Part shown: positions 1-7,470 of the stretch, in pieces
Layout of the letters: every line of letters begins with the position of its first letter
How positions within the stretch are numbered: position 1 is the first letter of the stretch
Origin: Rugamonas apoptosis
GTDB lineage: Bacteria > Pseudomonadota > Gammaproteobacteria > Burkholderiales > Burkholderiaceae_D
Direction of reading: 5' to 3'
Length of the DNA: 64,000 nucleotides
Assembly (NCBI RefSeq): GCF_014042355.1
Contig: NZ_JACEZU010000014.1
Location: 1-64,000, forward strand
The notes under the pieces: model-generated
What the model saw: only the letters and a program-made list of their open reading frames with translations
Told to the model about the DNA's origin: nothing
The model's database searches: none
Program-made: the position numbers and the translations under genes

Positions 1-122
1 CTTCTATAACCGCCAGCGGCGTCACTCGCGCCTTGGCTACGTATCACCAGCATCGTTTGCCGCTGATTTCAGCAAACAGGCGCTGGCGGCTTGAAACGGA
101 AGTGTCCACTATTGACAGTACA
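1..122 (+). mobile_element. 3' end of an IS3-family insertion sequence (partial)
   Basis: The first 94 bases encode the C-terminus of an IS3-family OrfB (DDE) transposase, reading FYNRQRRHSRLGYVSPASF and then about 11 more residues to TGA at 92-94. The FYNxxRxHSxLGYxSPxxF pattern is the hallmark of this family's C-terminus. The right terminal repeat probably ends at the CA at 121-122, because its complement begins TGTACTGTCAATAG, a TG-start end typical of IS3 elements. The left part lies outside the window, so the boundary is inferred. Confidence 0.7.
2..94 (+). CDS. IS3-family transposase OrfB, C-terminal 30 residues
   Basis: Open from the window edge to TGA at 92-94. The motif NRQRRHSRLGY belongs to the end of the rve integrase core of IS3 OrfB transposases, which cut and join the IS ends. 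Only the last 30 residues are visible, so it cannot be judged whether the element is intact or active. Confidence 0.7.
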   Translation, partial: FYNRQRRHSRLGYVSPASFAADFSKQALAA

Positions 123-534
123 CCTCATTGTTACAGATACGGAACTCGGTGGACACCAAGCTATCAATAGGCGCAGCGCGTCGCTATTCGGCCCATATTT
201 GCTACCTCGTGGTTTTTCACTTCATTATGCTGGTTCGGATAGTGCCCACGAAACAATCAGCAGAATGATGAAGATGTGCGACGAATTTGCAAAAGCGTGG
301 TCTAAGAAATTAGCGAAATCCGATCCACAGTTCATAGTGCCGGAATCAATTCTCCCCGAAGATTCAAGGGTTAGATTCCGATTTCGGAATATCGGAATGG
401 AGATAGAACAGCCTTTTGTCAAAGGCCTGTCTTTCGGGCCGAACTCCACGATAAGGGTGTACGGCGTCCCGAAAGATAAGGAGAATCGCGACCTCGTAGC
501 CACGCTAAAGGATCTGCAGAACGCGCCGAAATAG
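91..534 (+). CDS. Hypothetical protein, possibly 5'-truncated by the IS
   Basis: This frame is open from inside the IS end to TAG/534. The apparent TTG start at 91 lies in IS sequence, so residues 1-11 are unlikely to be native. The body is rich in charged residues, with a segment of hydrophobic/charged alternation (VRFRFRNIGMEIEQP). It looks like real protein rather than noise. No family is recognised. The simplest reading is a gene whose 5' part was separated by IS insertion. An internal start at the ATG-ATG-AAG-ATG cluster near 268 is the alternative. It converges with the Ntn-hydrolase-like gene at 627-1673 and has lower GC than the core genome. Confidence 0.35.
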   Translation: MKRKCPLLTVHLIVTDTELGGHQAINRRSASLFGPYLLPRGFSLHYAGSDSAHETISRMMKMCDEFAKAWSKKLAKSDPQFIVPESILPEDSRVRFRFRNIGMEIEQPFVKGLSFGPNSTIRVYGVPKDKENRDLVATLKDLQNAPK

Positions 535-626
535 CGACGGGAAGCAAAATAATCCATCGTTTTCTACACGACTCAATGCGAATTAATGGCGGCGGGTGTT
601 GTTACCCACACTGCGGGACGAGGGCA

Positions 627-1673
627 CTACTTTTTTAGGAAGATTCCTGGACCAAAAGCGGCTTCACAAAGTTCTTGGATGAAGTCTCCGCTGAATTCAA
701 GACGCGTAGCTCCGTCCTTGCGTTCTATGGTGAGGCCCTCGGCACTTTTTCTTGTCATAATGGTGGTGCAAGATTCACGTTTGCCATCAGCCTTTTCAAT
801 AAGAATGTAGTTGATAAGGTAACTAAAGGTGAGATCTGGTGTGTGTTTTGTCTGATCGGTCTTCCCTAGAGGGCAAATATTGTAGATTCTGGTCTGGGGC
901 TTCTCAATGCCGAAGTCATTCACCATGACAGTAAACGTGTCGCCAAAGTAGTTCGTCTTTACCAAGTATGGATAATTTCGGAGCGTGAATTCCCCTTTCT
1001 CGTCTTGTTCTGCCGTCCAGAATACATACAGCACATCGTCAATCTTCTTGAATTTTCCGTTGGCGAAGAATGCCAGCTCAAACGCGCCACCCCAGCCGTC
1101 GTCCACCCCGCAGCCGGTCATGATTTGTTCACCAAACGCGCTTGCAATATAGGACAGCCCAGGTGCTATTACTGCTTTTTCGGAACGGTCATTCTCGTGG
1201 GGAGGCTTGTAGATGTGCGAGATCACATCGATGAAATGCCCCTGACCAGTTCCACCTGTTTGAACCATCAAGCCGTCTAATTCGTACTCCGGGGCATTGA
1301 CCTGATAGCGCTTTAAAAATTTGTCATGGACCGTGTATATGATGCACGCTAAGTCCGAATAGTCAGCCTTTTCAAAACTGTGCAGGAAAGCCAGCATCTT
1401 CTTGTCGTCAAGGTCATTGGCCTTTAAGTGCGCTTGTAGGGCTGTTGCAAATACCCTCGCTTGAAGATAGCTCCCAGCCCAAGCAAAACAGGCGTGTTCA
1501 TGTACGACGTTGACTTTCTGAACCATGTTCACAATTTGTAGAGTTGGCGGCTCGTCCGTCGTGTGCCATGCAGGAGTTGAAATACTGTCGCCCGATCCTT
1601 TTGGGTTGGACAGCAAAACATCGCCAAAGAGGACAGGGCAAGAGTTGATTTTGTAGCCAACAATAAGTGTCAT
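627..1673 (-). CDS. Proteasome/HslV-like Ntn-hydrolase family protein (diverged)
   Basis: A 348-residue protein beginning MTLIVGYK. If Met1 is removed, Thr2 becomes the N-terminal residue, as in proteasome beta and HslV subunits. Asp18 in VLFGD then falls at canonical position 17, and Lys53 in VQKVNVV heads the strand that precedes ACFAWAGSYLQARV. That stretch resembles the proteasome pattern of a hydrophobic strand, a small-Gly turn and a helix. A roughly 19-residue insertion separates Asp18 from the Lys. A later Gly-rich block (TGCGVDDGWGGAFELAFF) resembles the conserved region near the second half of the fold. It is longer than HslV (about 175 residues), with an extra C-terminal domain of about 130 residues that I do not recognise. 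It lies 12 bases downstream of the integrase gene on the same strand and probably shares its transcript. The fold assignment is an inference from motif spacing. Confidence 0.55.
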   Translation of the reverse strand: MTLIVGYKINSCPVLFGDVLLSNPKGSGDSISTPAWHTTDEPPTLQIVNMVQKVNVVHEHACFAWAGSYLQARVFATALQAHLKANDLDDKKMLAFLHSFEKADYSDLACIIYTVHDKFLKRYQVNAPEYELDGLMVQTGGTGQGHFIDVISHIYKPPHENDRSEKAVIAPGLSYIASAFGEQIMTGCGVDDGWGGAFELAFFANGKFKKIDDVLYVFWTAEQDEKGEFTLRNYPYLVKTNYFGDTFTVMVNDFGIEKPQTRIYNICPLGKTDQTKHTPDLTFSYLINYILIEKADGKRESCTTIMTRKSAEGLTIERKDGATRLEFSGDFIQELCEAAFGPGIFLKK

Positions 1674-1685
1674 GGTGTTCTTCGT

Positions 1686-2960
1686 TCAGGCGGCAGCAAC
1701 GTGAAGATGAAGCTTGTCGAAAGGAATTTGATGTTCGCCGCGTTCTGCGGCCAGCAGGACGGATTGCCAAGTGTGGAAGAGATGTACGCGCTTGGAAAAG
1801 CGTTCACCATGGTCATACGCCAGGGCTACCTCGTCATCATGTAGGTGATCCAGTGCAATCTTGGACACCTCTTTGTCTGCCCAGCCGCGTTCAATGGTGT
1901 TCGTCTTGATTGCTGAGCGCCAGCTATGGGGCGAGTGTACGTCACGCAAACTCAACGATTCGCGATACAGCTTCTCTACGCCCTCCCGTGTTACGTGGCC
2001 GAGTTTTGATGCTGACGATGGGAACACATATCCCTTACTGCCTATAGCATCTCGCCATTCGCGAAGCTCGGCTACGACGATGGTGTGCAGGGGGATTCGG
2101 TGATCGTAGCTGCGCTTCTTTATCTTGAGCTTGGCCCGTGGGATGGTCCACATGGGTGTTTCACCATCAAGATCGAATTCCTTCCACTCGGCTTGAATCA
2201 CGTTGTTGATGCGAGCGCCTGTGAATGCGCATAGCCGGTGCGCTCTGTGTACAACCTGAGAGTTGCTGGTGGTCTTGGCGGTGCGCATGATCTTGCCCAG
2301 TTCGTTCAGGTCAACGATAGCGGGGCGTGGCTTACTGTCGTCCGGTGTGAGTAATGCTTCTTCTACACCGTCTGCTGGATTGGTAGTGCAATACCCCTTG
2401 GCTCTGGCGTACTTGAAGATGCTGTTGACGTGCTGAAGGATGCGTACAGCCGTCTCCTTGGCTCCCCGCTTGCTAACTTCATCGACGGCGTTGGCTACGA
2501 TGAGAGGGGTAATCTCTCCTATCGGCAGCTTACCTAGCCCCGGGTTTATATCACGTTCGATGGCTCTGGCCGACTTAGTGTAGTGGACTGCCGACCATTC
2601 GGGCTTCTGCTTTGCGAGCCACATTGCAGCCACGGCTTGAAAGGTGTTCTCGATGTTGGTGGCTGCTGTGGCCTTGGCCATGCGCTTAGCTGTTGCAGGG
2701 TCAATTCCTGCCTTCAGCCATTCTTTGACTTGGGCGCGTGCTACGCGGGCCGCCGCCAGAGAGGTTTCTGGGAAGATGCCCGGAGAGTGTATTTGCTCCC
2801 GGTTGTTGAAGTCTCGGTACTTAACTCGCCACGTAGGTGTGCCGGCGGGTGTGATGAACAAGTACAGCGAGCCTCCATCGGAAAGCCTTTCTCTAAGTGT
2901 TGCATTGGCTAAAAATGCACGCACCGCTTTATCGCTTAGTTTGTTGATACCCCCAGCCAC
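1686..2960 (-). CDS. P4-type tyrosine integrase (DUF4102/phage_integrase)
   Basis: This 424-residue site-specific recombinase catalyses island excision and integration. Residues 1-90 match the DUF4102 arm-binding domain (KLSDKAVRAF..., LRERLSDGGSLYLF), followed by a SAM-like core-binding region. The C-terminal catalytic domain shows the expected residues: Arg in CAFTGARINNV, Lys in AKLKIKKR, HSWRSA (H-x-x-R), LDHLHDD and the nucleophilic Tyr in LAYDHGERF. All are present, so the enzyme is probably functional. The gene starts 160 bases from the 3' end of ssrA and reads away from it, the usual arrangement for an element integrated in tmRNA. The gene at 627-1673 follows on the same strand. Confidence 0.95.
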   Translation of the reverse strand: MAGGINKLSDKAVRAFLANATLRERLSDGGSLYLFITPAGTPTWRVKYRDFNNREQIHSPGIFPETSLAAARVARAQVKEWLKAGIDPATAKRMAKATAATNIENTFQAVAAMWLAKQKPEWSAVHYTKSARAIERDINPGLGKLPIGEITPLIVANAVDEVSKRGAKETAVRILQHVNSIFKYARAKGYCTTNPADGVEEALLTPDDSKPRPAIVDLNELGKIMRTAKTTSNSQVVHRAHRLCAFTGARINNVIQAEWKEFDLDGETPMWTIPRAKLKIKKRSYDHRIPLHTIVVAELREWRDAIGSKGYVFPSSASKLGHVTREGVEKLYRESLSLRDVHSPHSWRSAIKTNTIERGWADKEVSKIALDHLHDDEVALAYDHGERFSKRVHLFHTWQSVLLAAERGEHQIPFDKLHLHVAAA

Positions 2961-3075
2961 TTGCTCTCCCTCGTTCGTATGCCGCTAATACCCCCGGCGA
3001 TACCCCCGATTATGTTGGATGGAACTGGACGTTGCAAGACTCTGTTGGAGGGAAAACTCAATAGAATCAAAGAGA

Positions 3076-3098
3076 AACGGCGTCACTTGGACGCCGTT
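3076..3098 (-). terminator. Likely ssrA transcription terminator
   Basis: A perfect 9-bp inverted repeat (AACGGCGTC/GACGCCGTT) with a 5-base loop starts 22 bases past the tmRNA 3' end. In the minus direction it is followed by TCTCTTTG, a modest U-rich tail. Confidence 0.6.
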
Positions 3099-3119
3099 GG
3101 ATGCTGCTAGACAATTAGG

Positions 3120-3150
3120 TGGTGGAGACGGCGGGAATCGAACCCGCGTC
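3120..3150 (-). other. Putative attachment site in the ssrA 3' end
   Basis: The T-arm and acceptor part of ssrA, including the encoded CCA, lies next to a P4-type integrase, and this is the usual crossover segment for such elements. The second copy expected at the far end of the island would be outside the window. The exact core is therefore unknown. Confidence 0.45.
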
Positions 3151-3480
3151 CGCAAGCACTCCACAGACAGTTCTACATACTTAGCGCTGCCAATTAATTT
3201 AACCTGTACGGCGCGGACGCGCACGCTACGGACAGGCGAGTCACCTATTATTTAGTGTTTTGCCAAGTGACCCGGCAAGACACGATTCCCTGTAAATGAC
3301 TCCATGACTTTTAACGGTCCGCCCCAGGGAAGAAGCGTTTAGGAGCTAACAGCCCTTAGGCTGCCAGTGCGTACGAGTTATCGTTTGCAGTTAAGTTTTT
3401 TCTGGGTGTATTTACGAGGTAACCAGCCCTCGGTATGCCCTGCGCTGCTTTGCAACCCACGTCGAAACCAGGTCGTCCCC
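3120..3480 (-). ncRNA. ssrA: Transfer-messenger RNA (tmRNA)
   Basis: The tmRNA rescues stalled ribosomes and tags the nascent peptide for proteolysis. The 5' end GGGGACG (3480 downwards) pairs with CGTCTCC of the acceptor stem, followed by encoded ACCA ending at 3120. The T-arm GGTTCGATTCCCGCC is clear, and the 5' region carries the conserved TGGTTTCGACG D-loop-like sequence. The tag reading frame (3388 down to 3356, stop included) encodes ANDNSYALAA, a betaproteobacterial tag ending in ALAA. The size, 361 nt, is normal. The integrase of an adjacent island sits against its 3' end, and the acceptor sequence is kept intact after integration. Confidence 0.97.
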
Positions 3481-3491
3481 ACAGAACCTCC

Positions 3492-3497
3492 ATTCTA
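3492..3497 (-). promoter_or_regulatory. Candidate -10 box of ssrA
   Basis: TAGAAT on the minus strand lies 11 bases upstream of the mature tmRNA 5' end, between ssrA and the stop of the upstream gene. I see no convincing -35, so this is tentative. Confidence 0.35.
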
Positions 3498-3531
3498 ACG
3501 CAATTTCCAGCGCACCGCACAGACGTTCATC

Positions 3532-4563
3532 TCAAGCCTTGCGCTCGGGCGGCAGGATCGTCAGCGCCACGTCGCCATTGAGTAGATGGCAACGCATGCG
3601 GTGGCCGCGTGACACGGGCACATACTCCGACATCAGGTCATAGTAGCGGTCGCTGTCGGCCTCGGGCGCCGTCAAGTCGATCGTGACGTCGTTCACATTG
3701 TTGTTGGCCTGTACTTCCACCATGCGGGCACGCCGCACGGCCAGTTCGTGATCCTTGCGCCCGCGCATCACGTCGCCTTCGAAATACTTGATCACGGTGC
3801 ATTCGGCCAGGTCCATCCTGTCCTTCAGCAGCAGGTCGGCCGCCACCGGGTTCTGGTTGGCCGGCAGCAGGGCCGGGTCGCCTTGCGCCGAGTCGATCTC
3901 GAAATGGAGCCGCTGCACCAGCAGCAGGGTGTCGCTGTGCTCGCTGTTGTTCTGCTGGATTTTTTGCAGCGTCGTCAGCCGTCCCTTGGCCAGGCGGCCC
4001 GAGGTGTCCTTGGTCTGGCCGACGAATTGCACGCGGCTGACGAATTTGAGGCCATGGTCGTGGTGCTGCAGCACGTCATGGATCGACATGGCTTCCACCA
4101 GCCCGCCCCAGTTGAGGATGAGGAAGCGGTCCTGCACCGTCACCACCGGCTTTTTCATGGTGGCGGCGAACGGGACGTCCAGTTCCAGCGTGACGCTGTC
4201 GCGCTTTTGCTCGGCACCCACCAGCAGCGGCAAGGTCAGCTTGAGCGAGAAGAAGCCCCAGCTGGGGCTGCGGTTGGTGTCGAAGCGGACCCGCGGCCGG
4301 CTCACCACCAGGTACAGCAGCCGCTTTTCCATGGTCGCTTCCAGGTCGAACTGCATGCGGCGCAGGTAGCGGCCCACCGGGTCGCGGATGTCCGGCACGG
4401 CCGGGAACCCGGCCACCAGGTCGTACCAGTGGAACTTGGCGTCCGTTACGGTGACGTTCCAGTTTTGAACGGCCACGGTCCGCTGCGGCATATTCGGCAG
4501 CAAGTCGTCGTGCGGTTCGGGAATATCCTCGATCGGCTCGGGATCTGGATAATCGCTGGTCAT
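3532..4563 (-). CDS. Unknown protein with GIY-YIG-like signature (paralog A)
   Basis: A 343-residue cytoplasmic protein with no signal peptide or membrane segment. It is a paralog of the product of the next gene upstream (4707-5717), sharing KFHWYDL, GRYLRRMQFDLEA, WGFFSLKLT, LNWGG, GRLAKGR and NSEHSDTLLLV along the whole length. Residues 176-196 (RVQFVGQTKDTSGRLAKGR) resemble the second strand and catalytic-Arg helix of GIY-YIG nucleases, with YVG/FVG at 180-182 and Arg190. LAECTVIKYF (Glu254) resembles the GIY-YIG metal-binding Glu helix. The GIY strand itself and the terminal Asn are not clear, so any nuclease activity is uncertain. It lies upstream of ssrA on the same strand and starts at an ATG after a 143-base gap. 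No domain name can be given with confidence. Confidence 0.85.
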   Translation of the reverse strand: MTSDYPDPEPIEDIPEPHDDLLPNMPQRTVAVQNWNVTVTDAKFHWYDLVAGFPAVPDIRDPVGRYLRRMQFDLEATMEKRLLYLVVSRPRVRFDTNRSPSWGFFSLKLTLPLLVGAEQKRDSVTLELDVPFAATMKKPVVTVQDRFLILNWGGLVEAMSIHDVLQHHDHGLKFVSRVQFVGQTKDTSGRLAKGRLTTLQKIQQNNSEHSDTLLLVQRLHFEIDSAQGDPALLPANQNPVAADLLLKDRMDLAECTVIKYFEGDVMRGRKDHELAVRRARMVEVQANNNVNDVTIDLTAPEADSDRYYDLMSEYVPVSRGHRMRCHLLNGDVALTILPPERKA

Positions 4564-4706
4564 GGTGCGGCGCGCTCCTGGGCTGGGGAATTTCTAGACC
4601 CAGTATAGTACGCTAATTTTCACATTGCCACGAAGCAAGTGAGAATTGGTGGGAATGTGTCGAAATTGTAATCTTTCGTACCCGCGCCGCCACACTGGCG
4701 GCCGAT

Positions 4707-5717
4707 TCAGGCGGCCGGGGGCGGCGGCAGTTTGGCGACGCTGACGCTGCCATCGTCGAGCTTGCAGCGGAACAGGTGGCGCCGGGCGGCGGCCACGTGC
4801 TGCGAACTCAGGTAGCGATAGCTGCCGCACTCGGCCAGTTCCAGATCGATCTCGACCGGTTCCAGTTGCCACGCCTGCTGCACCTCCTGCAGGCGGTTGC
4901 GGCGGCGTTCCTTTTCCTCGCCGTAGCGCCCGGCCGGGGTGGGGCCTTCGAAATAGCAGATCAGCGCCGCTTCCAGCACGTCCATGCGGATGCGGGCCAG
5001 CGCGGTGGCGGTGTCCGGAATCTGGTTCAGCGGCAGGTTGGCCGGGTCGCCGTCCGGACTGGTGGCGGTGATCTCCGGTTGCAGCACCAGCAGCAGCGTG
5101 TCGCTGTGCTCACTATGCTGCTGGCGCAGCCGCTGCACCACGGGCAGGCGGCCCTTGGCCAGGCGGCCTTCCGGGTCCAGGGTCTGGCCCACGTACACCA
5201 CCTGGCTGGGGATCTTGCGGTCGTGCACATATTGCAGCAGCAAGTCGTGCACGGACAGCACTTCGATCACGCCGCCCCAGTTCAGGCTGAGGAAGTTTTC
5301 CGTCAGGATCACACTGGGCTTCTTGACGGTGGCGCCGAACGGTACTTTCAATTCCACCGTCACGCTGTCGCGCGTGGCGTTCGCGCCGGCCAGCAGCGGC
5401 ACTGTCAACTTCAGCGAGAAAAAGCCCCATTGGGTGGCGCGCGCGGGGTCGTAACGCACGCGCGGCCGCGTCACCACGCAAAACAGCAGCGGCCGCTCAT
5501 TGGCCGCTTCCAGGTCGAACTGCATGCGCCGCAGGTAGCGCCCGATCGGCTCGCGGAAGTCCGGTTTGTCGGGAAAACCCGCCAGCAGGTCGTACCAGTG
5601 GAATTTGCCGTCCGTGATGCGCACTTGCCAGTGCTGGGGCGCGCTGCCGGCGACCTCGGCGATGGCGGGGGTGACCAGTGGCTGCGGGGATGGGGCAACC
5701 AGATCGGGCTGATGCAT
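4707..5717 (-). CDS. Unknown protein with GIY-YIG-like signature (paralog B)
   Basis: A 336-residue paralog of the neighbouring 3532-4563 product and colinear with it. The putative GIY-YIG-like block is better preserved here: VVYVGQTLDPEGRLAKGRL (Tyr175, Gly177, Arg185) and DVLEAALICYFEG (Glu249), with an invariant SEHSDTLLLV strand between them. The N-terminal half (KFHWYDLLAGFPDKP, LRRMQFDLE, FFSLKLTVPLL) is equally conserved between the pair and looks like a beta-rich domain, so the nuclease-like segment would be a C-terminal half. About 20 N-terminal residues are Pro-rich and variable. The tandem arrangement points to local duplication and divergence. What the two copies act on cannot be read from the sequence. 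Confidence 0.87.
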   Translation of the reverse strand: MHQPDLVAPSPQPLVTPAIAEVAGSAPQHWQVRITDGKFHWYDLLAGFPDKPDFREPIGRYLRRMQFDLEAANERPLLFCVVTRPRVRYDPARATQWGFFSLKLTVPLLAGANATRDSVTVELKVPFGATVKKPSVILTENFLSLNWGGVIEVLSVHDLLLQYVHDRKIPSQVVYVGQTLDPEGRLAKGRLPVVQRLRQQHSEHSDTLLLVLQPEITATSPDGDPANLPLNQIPDTATALARIRMDVLEAALICYFEGPTPAGRYGEEKERRRNRLQEVQQAWQLEPVEIDLELAECGSYRYLSSQHVAAARRHLFRCKLDDGSVSVAKLPPPPAA

Positions 5718-5926
5718 GATGCACGCTCCTGAAAGGAAATAGAGTTCGGGTGACTGCCTCTCTTTCCAGTCGAACGCGGGTGTGGGGCGTTTCCTTGCGG
5801 GAAAAAATAATTCCGTCAGTCAACTAGAGATTATACGTAGTTCGCTCGTCTATACAAGGAACTTCGCACACTTCCATTGTGGAACACTTGCTCGAAAGAC
5901 GTTTGCGCTGGCGCAAACGTTCTCGA

Positions 5927-6628
5927 TCAGGCTGCCAGGGCGGGGAGCGCGGCCAGGGTTTGCCGCAACAGGGACAGCAGGGCGTGGGGAGTGTCGAGCA
6001 GGTAGTCGGCCTGCCAGCTTTGCGGTTCGGTGGCGCCGCAGTAGCCCCAGCCGCAGGCGATGGTCAGCATGCTGGCGGCCTGGCCGGCCTGGATGTCGCG
6101 CAGGTCGTCGCCCACGTACCAGCATTGTTCCGGCGCCAGGCCGAGGCGGCCGGCCGCTTCCAGCAGGGGCGCGGGATGGGGCTTGGCGTGCGGCGTGGTG
6201 TCGCCCGAGACGACGCAGCCGGCCTGGTCCAGGCCGATCAGCGGTAACAGCGGGTCGGTGAAGCGGGCCGGCTTGTTGGTGACGATGCCCCACGCCAGCC
6301 CCGCTTCGTTGATGCCGTCCAGTAGTTCCGGCACGCCGGGGAACAGTGTGCTGTGCACGGCGATGGCGGCCTGGTAATTGTCGAAAAAGCCTTCCCGCAA
6401 CGCGGCGAAACCGTCGTCGTGCGGTTGCAGCCCGAACGCGGCGCCTATCATGCCGCGCGCGCCGGCCGAGGCCGTTGGGCGCAGCAGTTCGTAGGCGGTG
6501 GGCGCCAGGCCCCGTTCGTGGCGCAGCAGGTTGACGGCGGCGGCCAGATCAGGGGCGGTGTCGGCCAGCGTGCCGTCCAGGTCGAACAGGATGGCGCGCG
6601 GGGCGTTGCGGGGAAGTGCCAGGCTCAT
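5927..6628 (-). CDS. gph: Phosphoglycolate phosphatase, HAD family
   Basis: A 233-residue HAD hydrolase that dephosphorylates 2-phosphoglycolate formed in DNA 3'-end repair and oxygenation side reactions. Motif I is LFDLDGTLADT (residues 14-24) with nucleophile Asp and general acid Asp two residues on. Motif II is IVTNKP and motif IV is YVGDDLRDI. A mobile cap domain lies between motifs I and II. The length is normal. It lies 33 bases downstream of ubiG on the same strand, the usual betaproteobacterial ubiG-gph pair. Confidence 0.92.
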   Translation of the reverse strand: MSLALPRNAPRAILFDLDGTLADTAPDLAAAVNLLRHERGLAPTAYELLRPTASAGARGMIGAAFGLQPHDDGFAALREGFFDNYQAAIAVHSTLFPGVPELLDGINEAGLAWGIVTNKPARFTDPLLPLIGLDQAGCVVSGDTTPHAKPHPAPLLEAAGRLGLAPEQCWYVGDDLRDIQAGQAASMLTIACGWGYCGATEPQSWQADYLLDTPHALLSLLRQTLAALPALAA

Positions 6629-6661
6629 GGTGGTGATGTACGGATGATGTTTCAGGGGCGG

Positions 6662-7357
6662 TTACAGGGGGCGGCTGGTGGCCATCAGGTAATTGACGCT
6701 GGTGTCCTCGTTGAGCGAGTAAATCTTGCTCAGAGGATTGTAGCCCATGCCTTTCAAGCCTTGCACGTCCAGGCCCGCGCTGCGCACGTATTGCGACAGT
6801 TCGGCCGGCGTGATGAACTTGGCGTAGTCGTGGGTCCCCTTGGGCAGCATGCGCAGCAGGTATTCGGCGCCGAGCACGGCGAACAAATACGACTTGGGAT
6901 TGCGGTTCAAGGTGGAGAAGAACACCTGGCCGCCCGGTTTGACCAGGCTGGCGGCGGCGCGCACGATGGCGCCCGGATCGGGCACGTGTTCCAGCATTTC
7001 CATGCAGGTCACCACGTCGTACTGGCCCGCTTCCTGGGCCGCCATGTCCTCGGCCGCGATCAGCTTGTAGCGCACCTGTACGCCCGATTCCAGGCTGTGC
7101 AGGTCGGCCACCTTGAGCGCTTTTTCCGACAGGTCGATGCCGGTCACGTTGGCGCCTTTGCGGGCCATGGATTCGGCCAGGATGCCGCCGCCGCAGCCGA
7201 TGTCGATCACACGCTTGCCCGCCAGCGGGGCGCGCGCGTTGATCCATTCAAGGCGCAGCGGATTGATTTCGTGCAGGGGACGGAACTCGGACGTGGGATC
7301 CCACCAGCGGTGGGCCAGGTCACTGAATTTTTGCAGTTCTAAAGGGTCGGCGTTCAT
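6662..7357 (-). CDS. ubiG: Ubiquinone biosynthesis O-methyltransferase
   Basis: This SAM-dependent enzyme performs both O-methylation steps of ubiquinone synthesis. The 231-residue protein begins NADPLELQKFSDLAHRWWDP, the typical UbiG N-terminus. SAM motif I is VIDIGCGGGILAESMAR, and the post-motif region is VTCMEMLEHVPDP. The hydrophobic C-terminal segment (KSYLFAVLGAEYLLRMLPKGTHDY) is the membrane/lipid-interacting part seen in the family. It is followed by gph on the same strand and preceded by the ompA terminator. Confidence 0.96.
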   Translation of the reverse strand: MNADPLELQKFSDLAHRWWDPTSEFRPLHEINPLRLEWINARAPLAGKRVIDIGCGGGILAESMARKGANVTGIDLSEKALKVADLHSLESGVQVRYKLIAAEDMAAQEAGQYDVVTCMEMLEHVPDPGAIVRAAASLVKPGGQVFFSTLNRNPKSYLFAVLGAEYLLRMLPKGTHDYAKFITPAELSQYVRSAGLDVQGLKGMGYNPLSKIYSLNEDTSVNYLMATSRPL

Positions 7358-7402
7358 GGGCGATTTGATTGGGACAATACCCGGATTCTACAGCATGGAC
7401 GT

Positions 7403-7427
7403 AAAAAAACCCCGCCGCGGCGGGGTT
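7403..7427 (-). terminator. Rho-independent terminator after ompA
   Basis: AACCCC-GCCGCGGC-GGGGTT is a GC-rich hairpin followed on the minus strand by seven T residues. It separates ompA from ubiG-gph. Confidence 0.85.
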
Positions 7428-7470
7428 CAGGCGGACGTCCGCGGCCTGCCGCGGACGTTAGGCGCAGCAA

